Source: Shinisaurus crocodilurus (Eukaryota; Chordata; Lepidosauria; Squamata; Shinisauridae). Taken from it: a stretch of 64,000 nt of DNA. Location: positions 17,569,525-17,633,524 of the forward strand of contig CM037879.1 of NCBI GenBank assembly GCA_021292165.1, written 5' to 3'. A program made the position numbers and the translations under genes. Every line of letters starts with the position of its first letter. Position 1 is the first letter of the stretch. The notes beneath the pieces are model-generated. The model was not told the DNA's origin and ran no database searches. It worked only from the letters and a program-made list of their open reading frames with translations. This document shows, piece by piece, positions 31,709 through 43,089 of this stretch.

Positions 31709-31919
31709 CCTAGAGCATGCTGCCTCTTGAGCTGGCCACGGCGCGCCCTATGCCTGAAATGAGATCATACCTTGGAAAGCCTTTTGCAAGGGACTGTGGG
31801 ATGTGATCTCACTAGGCACCAAGCCCGGTCAGGTTGGATATGCTGCCCAATGATTCCAAAACAGGTGTCTTCCCCGAGTGCACACCCCACAGTCCTCTGT
31901 GTTTTTAAGGGGACTCTGC

Positions 31920-32400
31920 TGTGCTATTACTTGGTGCCAGCTTTAAAGCAACTACTTTGGTCTTCTTGTGAGCTCAGTTTGGCTACTCAAGCCCTTTACG
32001 GCTTAGGACCAGTGTATCTCGAGGAGTGTTTGCTCCCACATGAACCTGTGTTGAGATATTCCTTGAAAAGCCTTCTGCAAGATCCCCCATGCTATTGGAG
32101 GCAAGGCAGAAGGTGGCCAACCTAGGTGCCTTTCAGCGGTGGTGTCCTGTCCTTGGAATGACCTTCCCAGTGACGTTTGTTTGATGCCAATGTTATTATG
32201 TTTCCGGTGCCACATGAAGACCTTTATATTTGTCCATGCTTCTAAAGCAGTTCAGATGCTATTTTTAATGAATGCTTTAAAAACTTACGTCATTCTGATT
32301 TTAACACTAGTTTTACTGTTCCACTTTGAAATTCTCAGTGTATTAGTGGCTTTATTGCTGTTTATTAGTGGCTTTATTGCTAAAGCAATAATAGTGGCTT
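31920..32400 (+). mobile_element. L2 3' ORF fragment
   Basis: QALYGLGPVYLEECLLPHEPV is an L2 C-terminal motif; later sequence is frameshifted. The last ~80 bp contain a ttagtggctttattgct tandem repeat. Confidence 0.6.
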
Positions 32401-32409
32401 TATTACTTT

Positions 32410-32758
32410 GAGCTTTTCTACACAAGGCATTTATTGTGTGCTCGTCATTCCCTACTCACGGTTGTTTACAGGTTCTTTTGATGACATCATGACCCTCCAG
32501 TTTTGCTTCTGCCTGTAAACAGTCATTTTCGGTTACTTTTTTTAGAGCAGGGAAAATGGTTATTATTTCTGATGGCAGAAAGAACACACTGTTTCTACTT
32601 GTGTATCTGCAGTATTCTACTATACCACTGTGCCACCTAGAGGTCATGCAGTGGAAAAGAAGGAAAGGAAACACTCCTTGTGTAGTGCTTGGATCTCAAT
32701 TCTGTGACGAAACCGAAAGTAGATGCAGCGATTTAACAGCCTTGTGTAGAAAAGCCCT
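32410..32758. mobile_element. MITE of the gggcttttctacac family, copy 2
   Basis: Ends gagcttttctacacaaggc and gccttgtgtagaaaagccc are inverted repeats. Related to 13917-14248 in opposite orientation. Confidence 0.7.
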
Positions 32759-33110
32759 TAATTGCTGTTTCATGTAGATCCGACTTTTACTTTCTTCACC
32801 CTGCCCCCCACCGAGCAATCTACACTCTGAACTGGTTTTGTCTTAAGTCGACAGAACCGGGGAGGAGAAAGCAGTGCAGTGCAGTAGACACAGGCAAGAG
32901 TCATAGTCAAGGCCTCATACTTGTCAACTGCATGTGCTACTACTGATGCTTCGTCCACTTGGAAGTGGCCTTCCTCCTTGCTCTGGACTCAGAGAGTGCA
33001 GAAAGGGGAAGCATGTATCACTGTTTGGGGTTTTAAACTAACATTTTACTGAGGTTTTAAACAAAATGTACAGTCCCTTTTTATTATTTGTCCTCCCCTT
33101 CCAGCTGGAT

Positions 33111-33237
33111 CAGGGTGGGCAACTTACGGCCCTCCAGATGTTTTTGCGTACAACTTCCACCAGCCCTCGCTATTAGGGCTGGGCTCTTGGGAATTGTAGG
33201 CCAAAATATCTGGATGGCCACAGGTTGCCTACGCCTG
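33111..33237. mobile_element. hAT palindrome, 127 bp
   Basis: Ends cagggtgggcaactt and aggttgcctacgcctg; flanks agctggat (33103-33110) and agctggac (33238-33245) match 7 of 8. Confidence 0.78.
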
Positions 33238-33299
33238 AGCTGGACCATAAAGCCTAGGCCTGCCAAAAAGAATGCAGAGGGAGGAGGAGTTCATACAGC

Positions 33300-33395
33300 C
33301 AGCTCCTATGCGTGTTCACTCAGAAGTCAGCCCCACTTAATAAGTCAGCTTCATTTAAGTGGAGCTTATTTCCAAGTAAAGGTGCACAGGAATTA
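33300..33395. mobile_element. Palindromic MITE (tcctatgcgtgttcactcag family)
   Basis: ctcctatgcgtgttcactca is mirrored by aagtaaaggtgcacaggaa around a gtcagccccactt / aagtggagcttat centre. Confidence 0.55.
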
Positions 33396-33438
33396 GGATG
33401 GCCATGTGTCCTACTTTACGGAAGACCATCCTCTATTT

Positions 33439-33574
33439 CAGGGCTCTCCAACCTTGGGTCCCCAGATGTTGCTGGTCTACAGCTCCCAGCATACCCAGCC
33501 AGCATGGCTAATGGCAAGGGATTCTGGGAGCTGTAGTTCAGCAACATCTGGGGACCCAAGGTTAGAGAGCCCTG
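33439..33574. mobile_element. hAT palindrome, 136 bp, perfect TSD
   Basis: Ends cagggctctccaacc and ggttagagagccctg. Both flanks are ctctattt (33431-33438, 33575-33582). Confidence 0.9.
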
Positions 33575-33689
33575 CTCTATTTGAAGGGCTGTCCAGTCCA
33601 ATTCCAATTTAAAGTTAAAGAACCATAAGAACTGTTACCCATCAACAGTTAACACCTGGACAGCATACTGAACAGGCAGACACAGACTG

Positions 33690-34155
33690 AGTTCAGACAA
33701 CACAATAACCCACACTCAAGGGTTGAGTATGGGTTGAGTGTGGGTTGTTGTTGAAACATGGGTTGTCATGTTGTCTGAACACAGCTGTGCTAGCAATCCA
33801 TGGCTTGTTAACCATGAACAATCCATGAAGAGAACCCATAGTTTGTTGTTGGGTTGTGAACTGTGGTTTGTTCACCAAGGTTTGTTATCTTGGCTGGGTT
33901 CAGACAACACGATAACCTATGTTTCAACAAAAACCCATGGTTCAACGTCAACCCACACTCAACCCATACGCAACCCTTGAGTGTGGGTTATCATGTTGTC
34001 TGAACCCAATCCATGGGTTCTCTTCATGGGATGTTTGTGGTTAACAAGTCATGGCTTGTTAGTGCAGTTGGGTTCAGACAACACGATAATCCACATTCCA
34101 ACAACCTATACTCAGCTCTTGTGTGTGGGTTATTGTGTTGTCAGAACTCAGTCAC
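33690..34155. mobile_element. Alternating inverted array of gggttcagacaac MITEs, six ends
   Basis: Terminal-type repeats alternate + - + - + - at about 33690, 33765, 33895, 33993, 34068 and 34133 (gttcagacaacac or its inverse). The linkers contain ccatggcttgttaacc and ttgttgttgggttgtgaac. Outer ends actgagttcagac and agaactcagt are flanked by gacacag and cacacag. Extended relative of 24645-24975. Confidence 0.75.
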
Positions 34156-34575
34156 ACAGGTCACCTGGTCACAGTCTCCCCCACTATGATGAGATATACT
34201 GTATTTCTATTTAAATTATAATAGTTTCTGCATTTGCATCTTTTCTGCATTTGCATTATGCAAATTTCATGCACATTGGTATCCTCTTTTTTGGTGATGC
34301 ATTTCCTCTTTTTTGGTGATTCATAACTGGCCATCCTAACAAGATTCCAGCCCCACCTTATCTATGTTATCCAGAAGCAGCAAGTCCTACTAACACAGCA
34401 GGCCTATGTGCCTAACTCTGCATAAGGTTGGGCTTCACATCTAGCGGGACTTAGATAAGTGTGCATAGTGTTTTGGTAAGCGTGCACTGCATAGGTAAGT
34501 GTGCATAGGGTCTTAAAGAAAAGAAAATGGAACCCATGCTAGTTTTTCCGCTCTGCAGATGGGGAAAAGTGCAAG
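34156..34575. other. Intergenic sequence, nothing recognised
   Basis: Contains a duplicated tcctcttttttggtgatgcat motif (34284-34322) and a repeated aagtgtgcatag motif (34455-34512). No element identified. Confidence 0.5.
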
Positions 34576-34665
34576 AGGTTTGGGGTCATCAGGCGATCAC
34601 TCGTGACCGAGTAAGATTGTCTTCCGGGATAAAAGGAGGAAATTCTAAAGAAGATTGTGTAGACT

Positions 34666-35499
34666 CTAGCGATGAGTCCGTAAGTGACTGTGGAGGCCAA
34701 TTCTAGATCCACACAGCTTCCCACAGTGAGGACACAGGTTACCAGATAGAAGATGGTCCTGTAAAGGATTCATCTGACGTGCTTTTCGCTTAGCACGTTT
34801 CTCCCTTTCACCTTGCACTCGGGCTTCTTCAAAGTCCATGGAACCTTTGTGAAAGGCCAACCTCCATTTAGATCGTTCATGGGCCAGAGCTTCCCAGTTT
34901 TCGATGTTTATATTGCATTTTTTTAGATTAGCCTTATGAACATCTTTAAACCTCTTATATTGACCACCGATATTCCGCTTTCCATCCTTGAGTTGGGAGT
35001 AAAGTAACTGCTTTGGGAGACGGCAGTCAGGCATTCGAACAACATGACCGGTCCACTGAAGTTGGCGTTGAAGGATCATTTTTTCAATGCTAGTAGTCTT
35101 TGCTTCTTCCAGTACACTGACATTTGTTCGCCTATCTTCCCAAGTAATTTGCAGGATTTTCCGGAGGCAACGTTGATGAAACCTTTCAAGGAGGTGGAAG
35201 TGACGTTTATAGATAGTCCATGTTTCGCAGGCATACAATAAAGTTGGTAATACAATGGCTTCATAAACCAGTGTTTTGGTCTTCTTACAAATATCCCGAT
35301 CCTCGAACACTCTATGTTTCATTCGAGAAAATGCGGCACTTGCGGAGCTCAGACGATGCTGGATTTCACTGTCGATGTTAGCTGTAACAGAAAGATAGCT
35401 GCCAAGATAGAGAAAATGATCGACGTTTTCCAGTATTGTCCCGCCAAGCTGGATAGATGGCATCACCAAAGGATTGGCTTGCACTTGCTGATGAAGCAC
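34666..35499 (-). pseudogene. LINE ORF, C-terminal part with zinc finger
   Basis: 277 open codons. They start just after the reverse transcriptase palm, with FLYLGSYLSVTANIDSEIQ, then a LLYACETWTIYKRH motif and LQWTGHVVRMPDCRLPKQL, followed by a basic region (REKRAKRKARQ) and a C-terminal finger C-X2-C-X12-H-X3-H (CPHCGKLC...HSHLRTH). This is the longest surviving open segment of the element. The finger probably binds nucleic acid during target-primed reverse transcription. Upstream coding continues in other frames, so this is a fragment rather than a gene with its own start. Confidence 0.8.
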
Positions 35500-35558
35500 T
35501 TTGGTTTTTTTGATGTTAAGTGAGAGACCAAGTTTTTCGTATGCTTCTGCAAAAGCAT

Positions 35559-36044
35559 TTAGGATAGTTTGGAGATCATCCTCTGAATGTGCGGAGACAC
35601 ATTATCATCAGCATACTGAAGTTCCACGACGGAGGTTGTAATTACCTTACTTTTTGCTTTCAGCCTGCTGAGATTAAAAAGCTTTCCATCTGTTCGATAT
35701 ATAATTCCCACACCGGTGGGAAGTTCCCCTCGACAAGATGTAAAACATGGCGATGAAAATGGCAAATAATGTTGGGCGATAAACACATCCCTGTTTAACA
35801 CCTGATCCCACTTTAAATGGAGCACCATGAGAGCCGTGTTGTCCAAAACCGTTGCCGTCATGTTGTCATGGAGAAGTCGCAAGATATTCACAAATTTATT
35901 GGGGCATCCAATTTTCATAAGGATAGTCCAGAGAGCTGTGCGGTCTACAGTATCAAAGGCCTTAGCCAAATCGATAAATGCCATATAAAGGGGTTGATTT
36001 TGCTCCCGGCATTTTTCTTGGAGCTGACGTGCAGTAAAAATCAT
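35559..36044 (-). pseudogene. LINE reverse transcriptase palm
   Basis: Contains YMAFIDLAKAFDTVDR (RT motif A, catalytic Asp) and VVELQYADD (motif C, the YxDD box). Between them the sequence resembles the expected fingers-palm linker but is frameshifted (LPFSSPCFTSCRG should be an alternative frame). Stops separate it from the C-terminal ORF at 35499. Not functional. Confidence 0.8.
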
Positions 36045-37079
36045 GTCTACTGTCCCTCTAGAGGGGCGGAAACCATATTGGGTTTCAGGGAGGATCTCTT
36101 CTGAAATAGATAGAAGACGGTTTGCAAGAATCCTAGCAAATATTTTACCTGCGGTTGCTAAGAGAGAAATGCCCCGATAGTTTCCACAGTCTGTTCTATC
36201 ACCCTTCTTAAAGAGGGTGATAATTATGGCATCCTGAAGTCTTCTGGGATCTCTTCTCTTATCCAGATTTTTTCGATGAGTTTATGAAGATGTTGTACAA
36301 GTTCGGGACCCCCTTCTTTAAAGATTTCAGCGGAATCCCATCTGGTCCACTAGCTTTGTTGTTCTTCATTTGATTAATGGCTTTTTTACTTCATCCAAAG
36401 TGGGGAGTATTGCAAGTTCCTCTTTAATTTGTTTTTGCGGGATTTGCGAAAAAAATCTCATTATCCACCTTAGATTTACGATTTAAAGGTCATAATAATG
36501 CTCTTTCCACGCAGTGCAATAGACTCTTTATCTTTTTAAGAGTTTGGTGCATCTTTTGAATTGTTAAAGGGTTTGTACCATAGGTTTTTGGTCCATACAT
36601 GGCCCTTGTGGCCTTAAAAAGCCCCGTGCATCATGAGATTCGTGCAAGTTGTTGAATTTCTTCAGCTTTCTTTTTCCACCAAGCGTTCTTAAGTTCTCTT
36701 GTTCTTCTTTGGACCTCAGCCTTTGCGCTAGCGTAGGGTTTTTTCTTGGCAGCGCAGAGTAATATCATTTTGCCATATTTGGAAGGCTTTCCTTTTTTGG
36801 TTCAATATATATTTAATCTCATTGTCATTTTCATCAAACCCATCCTGATGTTTCTTAGTTTCATATCCAATAGTTTGTTCACAAGCTGCAGTAATGGAGG
36901 TTTCAGCTTAGACCAATGGTCCTCAATGTTGTCAGGAGGTTCCGGTAGGTAGATGTTCCTTAAGAGAGATTGGAAGACGAGTTTGCTTAATAGAATCTTG
37001 AAGGACTTGATGTTCATTTTACGCCTTGGTTTCCTTCCTTGAAGCCTACGTGGGGGAGCAATGTTGATAACCATTTTGG

Positions 37080-37830
37080 AACCGGATTAGTCGGTGTCTG
37101 TCCAGCAGTCGTCGGCACTCACCATGGCCCTAGTAAGAAGTACATCGCGGCGGATCTCTAACACGGGACAATTACATAATCCAGAAGATGCCAGTGCTTG
37201 ACCGTGGGTGCTGCCATGATGTTTAAACTTATTCTTTGTCGAAAGAGCGTGTTTTGTGATAGTGAGATTATGCTCTGCACATATAGGACAAAAGTAAGAG
37301 TCCGTTCGGGTGCTATACCAACTCCGTCTTTCCAATAGTTTCTGGCCATAAATCAAAGTCACGCCCGACTCTTGCGTTAAAATCGCCCCAGGAGGATAAT
37401 TTTATCCTCCTTAGGTATCTCTTGACAGAAGAGTGTCCAACTGGCTGTAAAAACTTTCCTTGATGTCAATATCAGCATCTAATGTTGGTGATAAGCGCTC
37501 AAAATAGTACCTGTTGGTTATTGGCGAGCTTAATCGAAGAGTTATCAGGCGTTCGTTAATGCCAGTAGGAACTTCTGACAAAGAGTCACTAGTTCATTTT
37601 TTGATGGCAAAGCCTACTCCATGTATTCGTCGGTCCTGCTCAGGTAGTCCTTTCCAGAAGAAGGTATAACTCCTTTTTCTTCTTTCAGCTGTCCCTCTCC
37701 TGCCCCTTCGAGTTCTTGAAGTGCTGCTATGTCAATTTTAACCGTCTCAGCTCCTTGCAATAATTGCAGTCCTACGCTCAGGGCGTTCACTATCTATGTT
37801 ATCCAGCAATGTCCGTATATTTCCATGTTC
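37080..37830 (-). pseudogene. LINE endonuclease domain, broken
   Basis: Fragments in several frames match an apurinic-type LINE endonuclease: a GDFNARVG-like segment near 37390, LLDYVIV near 37170 and VLLTRAMVSADDCWTD near 37100, the last two being the SDH-type end of the domain. At least three frameshifts or stops break it. Confidence 0.7.
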
Positions 37831-38794
37831 CAAAATTCAAATGTCTTTTTCGACCGCCTAAAATGGTGACCCCACTGGACGCGGTTAACCAGTCAGGGGA
37901 GAGAGAGGTAGACTATGTTTAGGGCACCTTTTCTAGCCCCTCCCCATACGGGGTGAGCGGAGTGGATCCTAAATAGGGCTGCTCAGTCATGGATACAGCT
38001 GCCGAGCTGCTCGACTACCTCGTTCCTTGAACAGGGCGACTGAGTCTGCATCCCACCGCCCATGTGCTGGTCCATGACTAGGGCTTCCAGATTCACAGTC
38101 CTGCCCCCGTTGCCATTCGCCAGTCGCCATGGGACTTTTTTTTTTTTGTTTGGTTGGTTGGGTGGGGTTGGGTTGGGTTGGATGGGTTGGGTTGGAAGAC
38201 CCTGTGCGTGAAAAATGTTTTATGTGGGAGATCGGTGCACAACGAATCACCACATTCAAATTACTTGACAGAGTACGGCAGAGATGCCAATGGCACGGTA
38301 CCCTGACGATTGGAAAACCTTCTCTGCTGCAGCCTTCATCCGCCTTCACAGCCGTTGTAATTTAGGTTTAATTATCTTCCGCCTGTTCTGCCGTTGAGGA
38401 CTTTATGTTTTGGATCGTTCTTTGTCTGGTTCCTCTCCCCGGACCTTACGCCATGGGGACCCTACTGGGAGTACATAGCTCCCGACGGCATTGCTCACAG
38501 GATTCATCGGAACACGCAAGCCCACTCACCACTTCAAGGTGACGATCCGGCGAGGGGCTTGGCCAGAAAAGGAGGTGATGAGTGGCCTGGCACGGAGAGA
38601 ATGAGCTGTCTTCTACCTCCCCTTGCCCGTATGGTTTCCGTCCTTGTCTTCAAGGTCTCCAAACCTATAGACATTTCTGGAAGTAAACTGCACTGAACAG
38701 TGGACTTTGCTTCTGAGTAAACAGGCATAGAATTGAGCTGGGGGAGTCCTTGGGAAATGGGAGGGAGTGTATCTTTGACCACCTTTACCTCATG

Positions 38795-38998
38795 GGAGAT
38801 CCTGGTTCTAGTCCCCGCTCAGCCATGAAACTCACTGGGTGACTTTGGGCCAGTCACTGACTCTCAGCCTAACCTACCTCACAGGGTTGTTGTGAGGATA
38901 AAATGGAGAGGAGGAGGATTATGTAAGCCACCTTGGGTTCCTTGCAGGAAAAAAGGTGGGGTATAGGTATAATTAATAAATAAATAATAAATAAATGC
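38795..38998 (+). repeat. Sauria-type SINE lacking the A box
   Basis: Starts within the tRNA-like head (ggagatcctggttctagtcccc, B box region), runs through the ttgttgtgaggataaaatgg core and ends in (AAAT)n. Confidence 0.78.
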
Positions 38999-39115
38999 CA
39001 GGCAATTAGAGCACGAGGAGCCGTTAAAATTTCCCACAATGCCTCTGACATAGCCTTATTCTGGCACGTTGTGGAGAATTAAAAGGGCAGGCCTGGCACT
39101 CAGTGTAATGCAAAA

Positions 39116-39117
<2 letters not shown>

Positions 39118-39155
<38 letters not shown>
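39118..39155. repeat. (TTA)n microsatellite
   Basis: About twelve tta units. Confidence 0.95.
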
Positions 39156-40599
39156 GGGACATAGGGCAGGCATTGTGGCATGGGCCCTGCCAGGGTGCTG
39201 GGACCTTAGCAGCTGCCAGAGGATGTTGTGTGGTGACACCAGGTGTGCTCTGCATATTTATTTCTTATTGGGACCTTTTGAACTCAGTAGGGCATATTTC
39301 TGAGAAAACATGCCAAGGGTGTTGAGGTTTGCATAAAGATGCCTAATTGTAGCTCTTTTACTGTACAGCCTTTGGGCCGCACCCTTTCCATTTTTTACCC
39401 TTTGTATATGTGCATGTATACCAGTGTGAGGGATAAGGGTGAGGGCCTGGTTGAGGCACATATACACAAAATGAGGCCAATAATTCTGCTGAAGTGAGCT
39501 AGTCTCTGCCACAGTTAGTTTAGTCACAATAAAGCTGCATACTATGTACACTTCCTAGGGAGAAAGCCTCCCTTAACTCAGTGGGGCTTGTTCTGAGTAA
39601 ACACGCTTAAGATCGCACTATGCGTCTTTAAAGTGACGCAAAACTTTTGCGTGTTTGCCGTAACAGACTGGAACTCGGCTTCCCTTCCTTTGGAACGGTC
39701 TTCCACAGCCAAAAAAACCTCTGCCCTCAGCACGTTCCCCCAGCTAAAGGCAAACGGAGACGATCTGCGCTTTCCTATTGGATAGCGATGATGTAATATG
39801 ACAGAACATACGGGTATTTTTCTCTTCTCCCCCCTCCCTTCCCGTTCCTGGTAAGTACTTGAGAGAAGGCCGCTGCAGCGCTCAGCCAATCACAGGGAAG
39901 ATAGTCTATTGTGGCCTTAGGGGGGTGGAGTGGGGAGGGCGACTTGCTCAGTTGCTTTTCAAATACCGCCCTCGTTCTCATCCCCCCCCCACCTCTCTCC
40001 TCCTCCTGGCTTTTCCCAATCGAACTGCAGGACTGACGCTTGCGTCCTTGGCTATTTGAGAAGCTATTATGAAGGACGCGGAAACTAGAATAGATGGACA
40101 ACTTTTACAGCCAATCGTAAGAAGGCAACATTGGAGCGGGGGAAATAGGAGGAAGTCAGTTTGTGTTTAGTAAGAGAAAGAAGTAGGGGAGGGAAGGAAA
40201 TTAATTGGCACCTACTTTGACCAATGAGTTGTCATACTGCAGAGCCTTTTTTTAAAAAAAAATTGTGCATAGGTGAGGACGGTGGACGGGGTAGACTTAA
40301 TTGACAGCATTAGCGACCAATAACTGCGAAGCTGAGGTAGAGGCGTGTACCCAACGGGCATTTGAGGAAATGGGTTAGAAAGTAAGTGGCAAGTAAACGA
40401 GCCAATTGACATTTAGAAAGGGAAACCATGACAGGTAGGAGAGCCAATGGGACTGTGGATAGTGAGAAGAACTTTGAATGACCGTCCTTGCGACCAATAA
40501 TAGACCTTTCTTTTTTGGTGGGGTGCCGGCTGGACTCAATCCTGAGGCACTTGTAGGGAGGGGGCGCTCTTCCCCTCCTCCCACCCGGTGCATTCTGAC

Positions 40600-40847
40600 G
40601 TTGCGCGGCGGGGAAGGAGGGAGGGCCCAGTAGCGGCCGCTGGGAAGGGGGCTCCCAACATGTCGGTGCTGCTGGCTGCGCTCGGGCTGCGAGAGCAGAG
40701 GACGGTGAAGGGAGAGGCCGCTGCGTGAGGAGGAGGAGAGGCGGCTCGAGCGTTAGCCTGACCCGGCGCCTCAGTGAGGGAAGACAGAGACTGCCTTCGC
40801 GCGCGGGCACGGGGCTTCTAAGCGAGTGAGGAGTCTGCGGCCGCCAG
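40600..40847 (+). other. Probable first exon of an unidentified host gene
   Basis: Begins around the CpG peak and may end at the splice donor CCGCCAG|gtatag (40847/40848). A second possible donor is gcgcg|gtaaga at 41127/41128. No long ORF starts in it, so it would be a 5' untranslated exon or contain only an initiator near its end. Start and end are inferred from composition and splice signals only; transcript data would be needed to place them. Confidence 0.45.
40660..40728 (+). CDS. Short ORF in the putative first exon (possible uORF)
   Basis: An ATG at 40660 gives 22 codons (MSVLLAALGLREQRTVKGEA, then AA and a tga stop). No family is recognised. It ends inside the putative exon, so it is more likely an upstream ORF than a gene. 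Confidence 0.25.
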   Translation: MSVLLAALGLREQRTVKGEAAA

Positions 40848-41504
40848 GTATAGGCCCGAGCCGGCTCCGTCTGAAAGAAAGAGCGAGTCGAGTCGAGGGG
40901 AGATGGGGACTTGGATGGTGAGGATGAGGCCTCGTCAGGCAGGAGGCCTCAAACGCGTTGAAGAGAAACGCGGGTGGGTGGCGGCGGCGGCGGGGGGCGG
41001 AGGGAGAGGATGGCTTGGGCCTGGAATTGGGCCTGCGCTGGCGTTACGCACGGCGGCAGTGGGGGCTTCTGCGTAGTGCGTAGTTCGGAGCAAGAGGAGG
41101 CGGAATGGCTGGGTTTGTGTGCGCGCGGTAAGACTTGGGGAGGAGGAGGTCTGTCGGTCGGGGTGGCGGGATGGGAACGAGCCGGCCGACCGACCGGCGG
41201 GGGCTCTGGTCTCGTCATGGCTGATTGATTGTGCTGGGTGGGAGTGGAAGGAGGGGCTGCTCTTAGGCGCCTTCGTGTGAGATGTTCAATTTGGGACGGG
41301 TGTGCGTGGAAGAGGGCTGTTAGAAGAGACTCCGATGGGGAAGAGGTTGGGCTGTGGATTGGTGGAAGGTCTTCTCGCTCTTGTCTGGGGGACGAGAAAG
41401 GTCCTTCGTCGTCGTCCCATTTATTTTAGGGCCCCGTTATTTGGGCCTCGGCCACTGTCCAAAATTTCACTTTTCCAACGTGACACCCCATTCTAGCCTG
41501 ACAG

Positions 41505-41532
41505 TGTGCGTGTGTGTGTGCGCGCGCGCGCG
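41505..41532. repeat. (GT)n-(GC)n dinucleotide run
   Basis: gtgcgtgtgtgtgtg followed by cgcgcgcgcgcg, an alternating purine-pyrimidine tract that could form Z-DNA, inside the CpG-rich region. Confidence 0.85.
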
Positions 41533-41650
41533 TTGTTTGCTTTTTTGTTGCGATCTCCGAACGCCTGGAGTCTTTGGACTCTGTAGGCCTTTAAGATGAG
41601 CTGAAGTGAGCAGTTCTCGTATCCTTACTATACACTGGGCGTTAACATTT

Positions 41651-42940
41651 TATTTTATTTTGGGGGGGGGAGGACCCAATTTTTTGCTTTAGCGCTGACG
41701 TACGCAATTGTACACTGATTATAGCTTTGATGTTGATGTCGCATGTGGCAATTAGGAGTATCTGTGGGGACACCCTGTACCTCTGGGTAGTTAACTGGGG
41801 TTCAAATCTTGCTCATCTTATGAATTTTCTGGCTGGGCTACACTCATTATTTGTACATAAATAATAGCCTTACACATTAAATATTCAGCTTATTGAAAGT
41901 GAAAACATTGTAAGTCATCTTAAATGGAGGGTCTCTGTAGTGTAGTCTTACATTAGATTCTGTTTTCTCATTTGAAGATGGGTTAAATGAAAGGCAGGAA
42001 CTTGGGTGTTGGTTGGGATTGAAAAGCTACTGTGGTGGATAGAAAGTTGAACAGTTGAGCAGACTTGGACAGACTTACCTCAGAAGATCATTCCTGTAAA
42101 AAGATAGGATCATAAATTGTAACATGCCTTTAGCCTGTGTGCTATTGTGTTGGGGCCAGGGAATTTCTATTGTGCATGCATGCCAGTGTATTTAGCAAAA
42201 GAGGATGGGTGCATCCTTGTTACAGGGTTACATTAGTTGCATGCTAAAATATTAGATCAGGAATATGATCTGTGAATCTGTGTTCGTGTCCTATGTGGAG
42301 TAATGAACTTTAATTGAGTACATGAGGAGGGCTTTACATGTACTCAAAGGGGGTTCATACCAGAACAAACCAGTGAGTCTCTAATATGCCAAAATGCTTA
42401 GGATTTTGTAAGGACTTCCATCTTATCCATATATGAATGTAGTTCTAGCCAAGGTCTCTGGATAACAGCGCGTGTGTGTGTGTGTGTGTGTATGTATGGT
42501 GGGGTCCCATCACCAAAGGGCTTTAATGCAGACATGCCATGGGAAAGCTGACACGAGTGCATGTGGCTTGTAAAAAAAAATATTGCTCAGTGCGTGGCCC
42601 CTTTGTCTCCCATGACATGGTCCTTTTATACGCCTGCTGTGTGTGGGACTGGCCATACATAAGAGTGTTAATGAAAATGGAGTATCCTTGTAGCTTGACA
42701 GTCAACCAGCTTCCTGTGGCAAATAATTCACTTCTAAGCAACCGGGAGCATCGGCATTGCTGTGGAGATAGAGCAGCTGCTGCCTTAATATTTACACAGA
42801 ACATGGCTGCACCCCTCCTCCTTTGTTTGCTCCCTCCCTGTATCCCAAATACGTTTGTGCTACTGGACCACTTACATGTAGAGCGGCTGGGTTTTTTTGA
42901 CCGCTCTTGCAACAGCTGCCTCTGTAGTCTGGTAAAACAG
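41651..42940. other. Repeat-poor sequence downstream of the promoter, presumed intron 1
   Basis: Few recognisable repeats, apart from a (GT)n run at 42470-42492. No exon with splice sites was recognisable. Overlapping ORFs at 42523-43204 on both strands show no domain. Confidence 0.45.
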
Positions 42941-42944
42941 CCCA

Positions 42945-43085
42945 TGAACAAAGGTTTTGGGTTCACACATAACAAGAACCAAGAGTTCACAACCCAACAA
43001 CAAACCATGGGTTCTTTTTCTGGGTTGTTTGTGGTTAACAAACCATGGTTTGTTGGCATGGTCACATTTATGCATCACATAACCA
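42945..43085. mobile_element. MITE linker copy (gggttgtttgtggttaac family)
   Basis: acaacccaacaacaaacc, atgggttctttttctgggttg and gtggttaacaaaccatgg match the linkers of 24757-24866 and 34004-34066. The gttcagacaacac ends are absent or degraded. Confidence 0.6.
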
Positions 43086-43089
43086 AGAA

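Larger units (their letters stand above)
34580..38690 (-). mobile_element. Nearly full-length decayed LINE, clade undetermined
   Basis: On the minus strand the order is a GC-moderate 5' region (about 38690-37830), an endonuclease domain (about 37800-37080), a reverse transcriptase (about 36750-35500) and a C-terminal region ending in a C2H2 finger (34666-34740). The 3' end is short (acgagtgatcgcctgatg near 34585). All domains are present but frameshifts and stops break them into pieces, so it is inactive. I do not assign a clade from memory; RTE-like or a related endonuclease-bearing clade is possible. Confidence 0.85.
39600..41650 (+). promoter_or_regulatory. CpG-island promoter region with CCAAT-box cluster
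   Basis: GC and CpG content rise well above the surroundings, peaking at 40540-41230. Upstream of the peak there are eight forward CCAAT boxes at 39886, 40016, 40111, 40221, 40317, 40402, 40444 and 40494, plus ATTGG at 39777 and 40204, which are NF-Y-type sites. A CRE-like tgacgttg is at 40596. There is no TATA box at a fitting distance. This is the pattern of a broadly expressed vertebrate gene promoter, reading to the plus strand. The transcription start probably lies near 40600. The gene cannot be identified here. Confidence 0.7.

Noticed and set aside
24645..34155. CRISPR-like regular repeats
   Set aside because: The repeats alternate in orientation and belong to MITEs; the genome is a vertebrate's.
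38146..38190. Interstitial telomere-like array
   Set aside because: The run is ggttggg-type with variable spacing, not TTAGGG, and lies in the 5' region of a LINE.
40310..41599. ORFs up to 166 codons around the CpG island
   Set aside because: Composition-driven open frames with no recognisable domain; overlapping frames on both strands.
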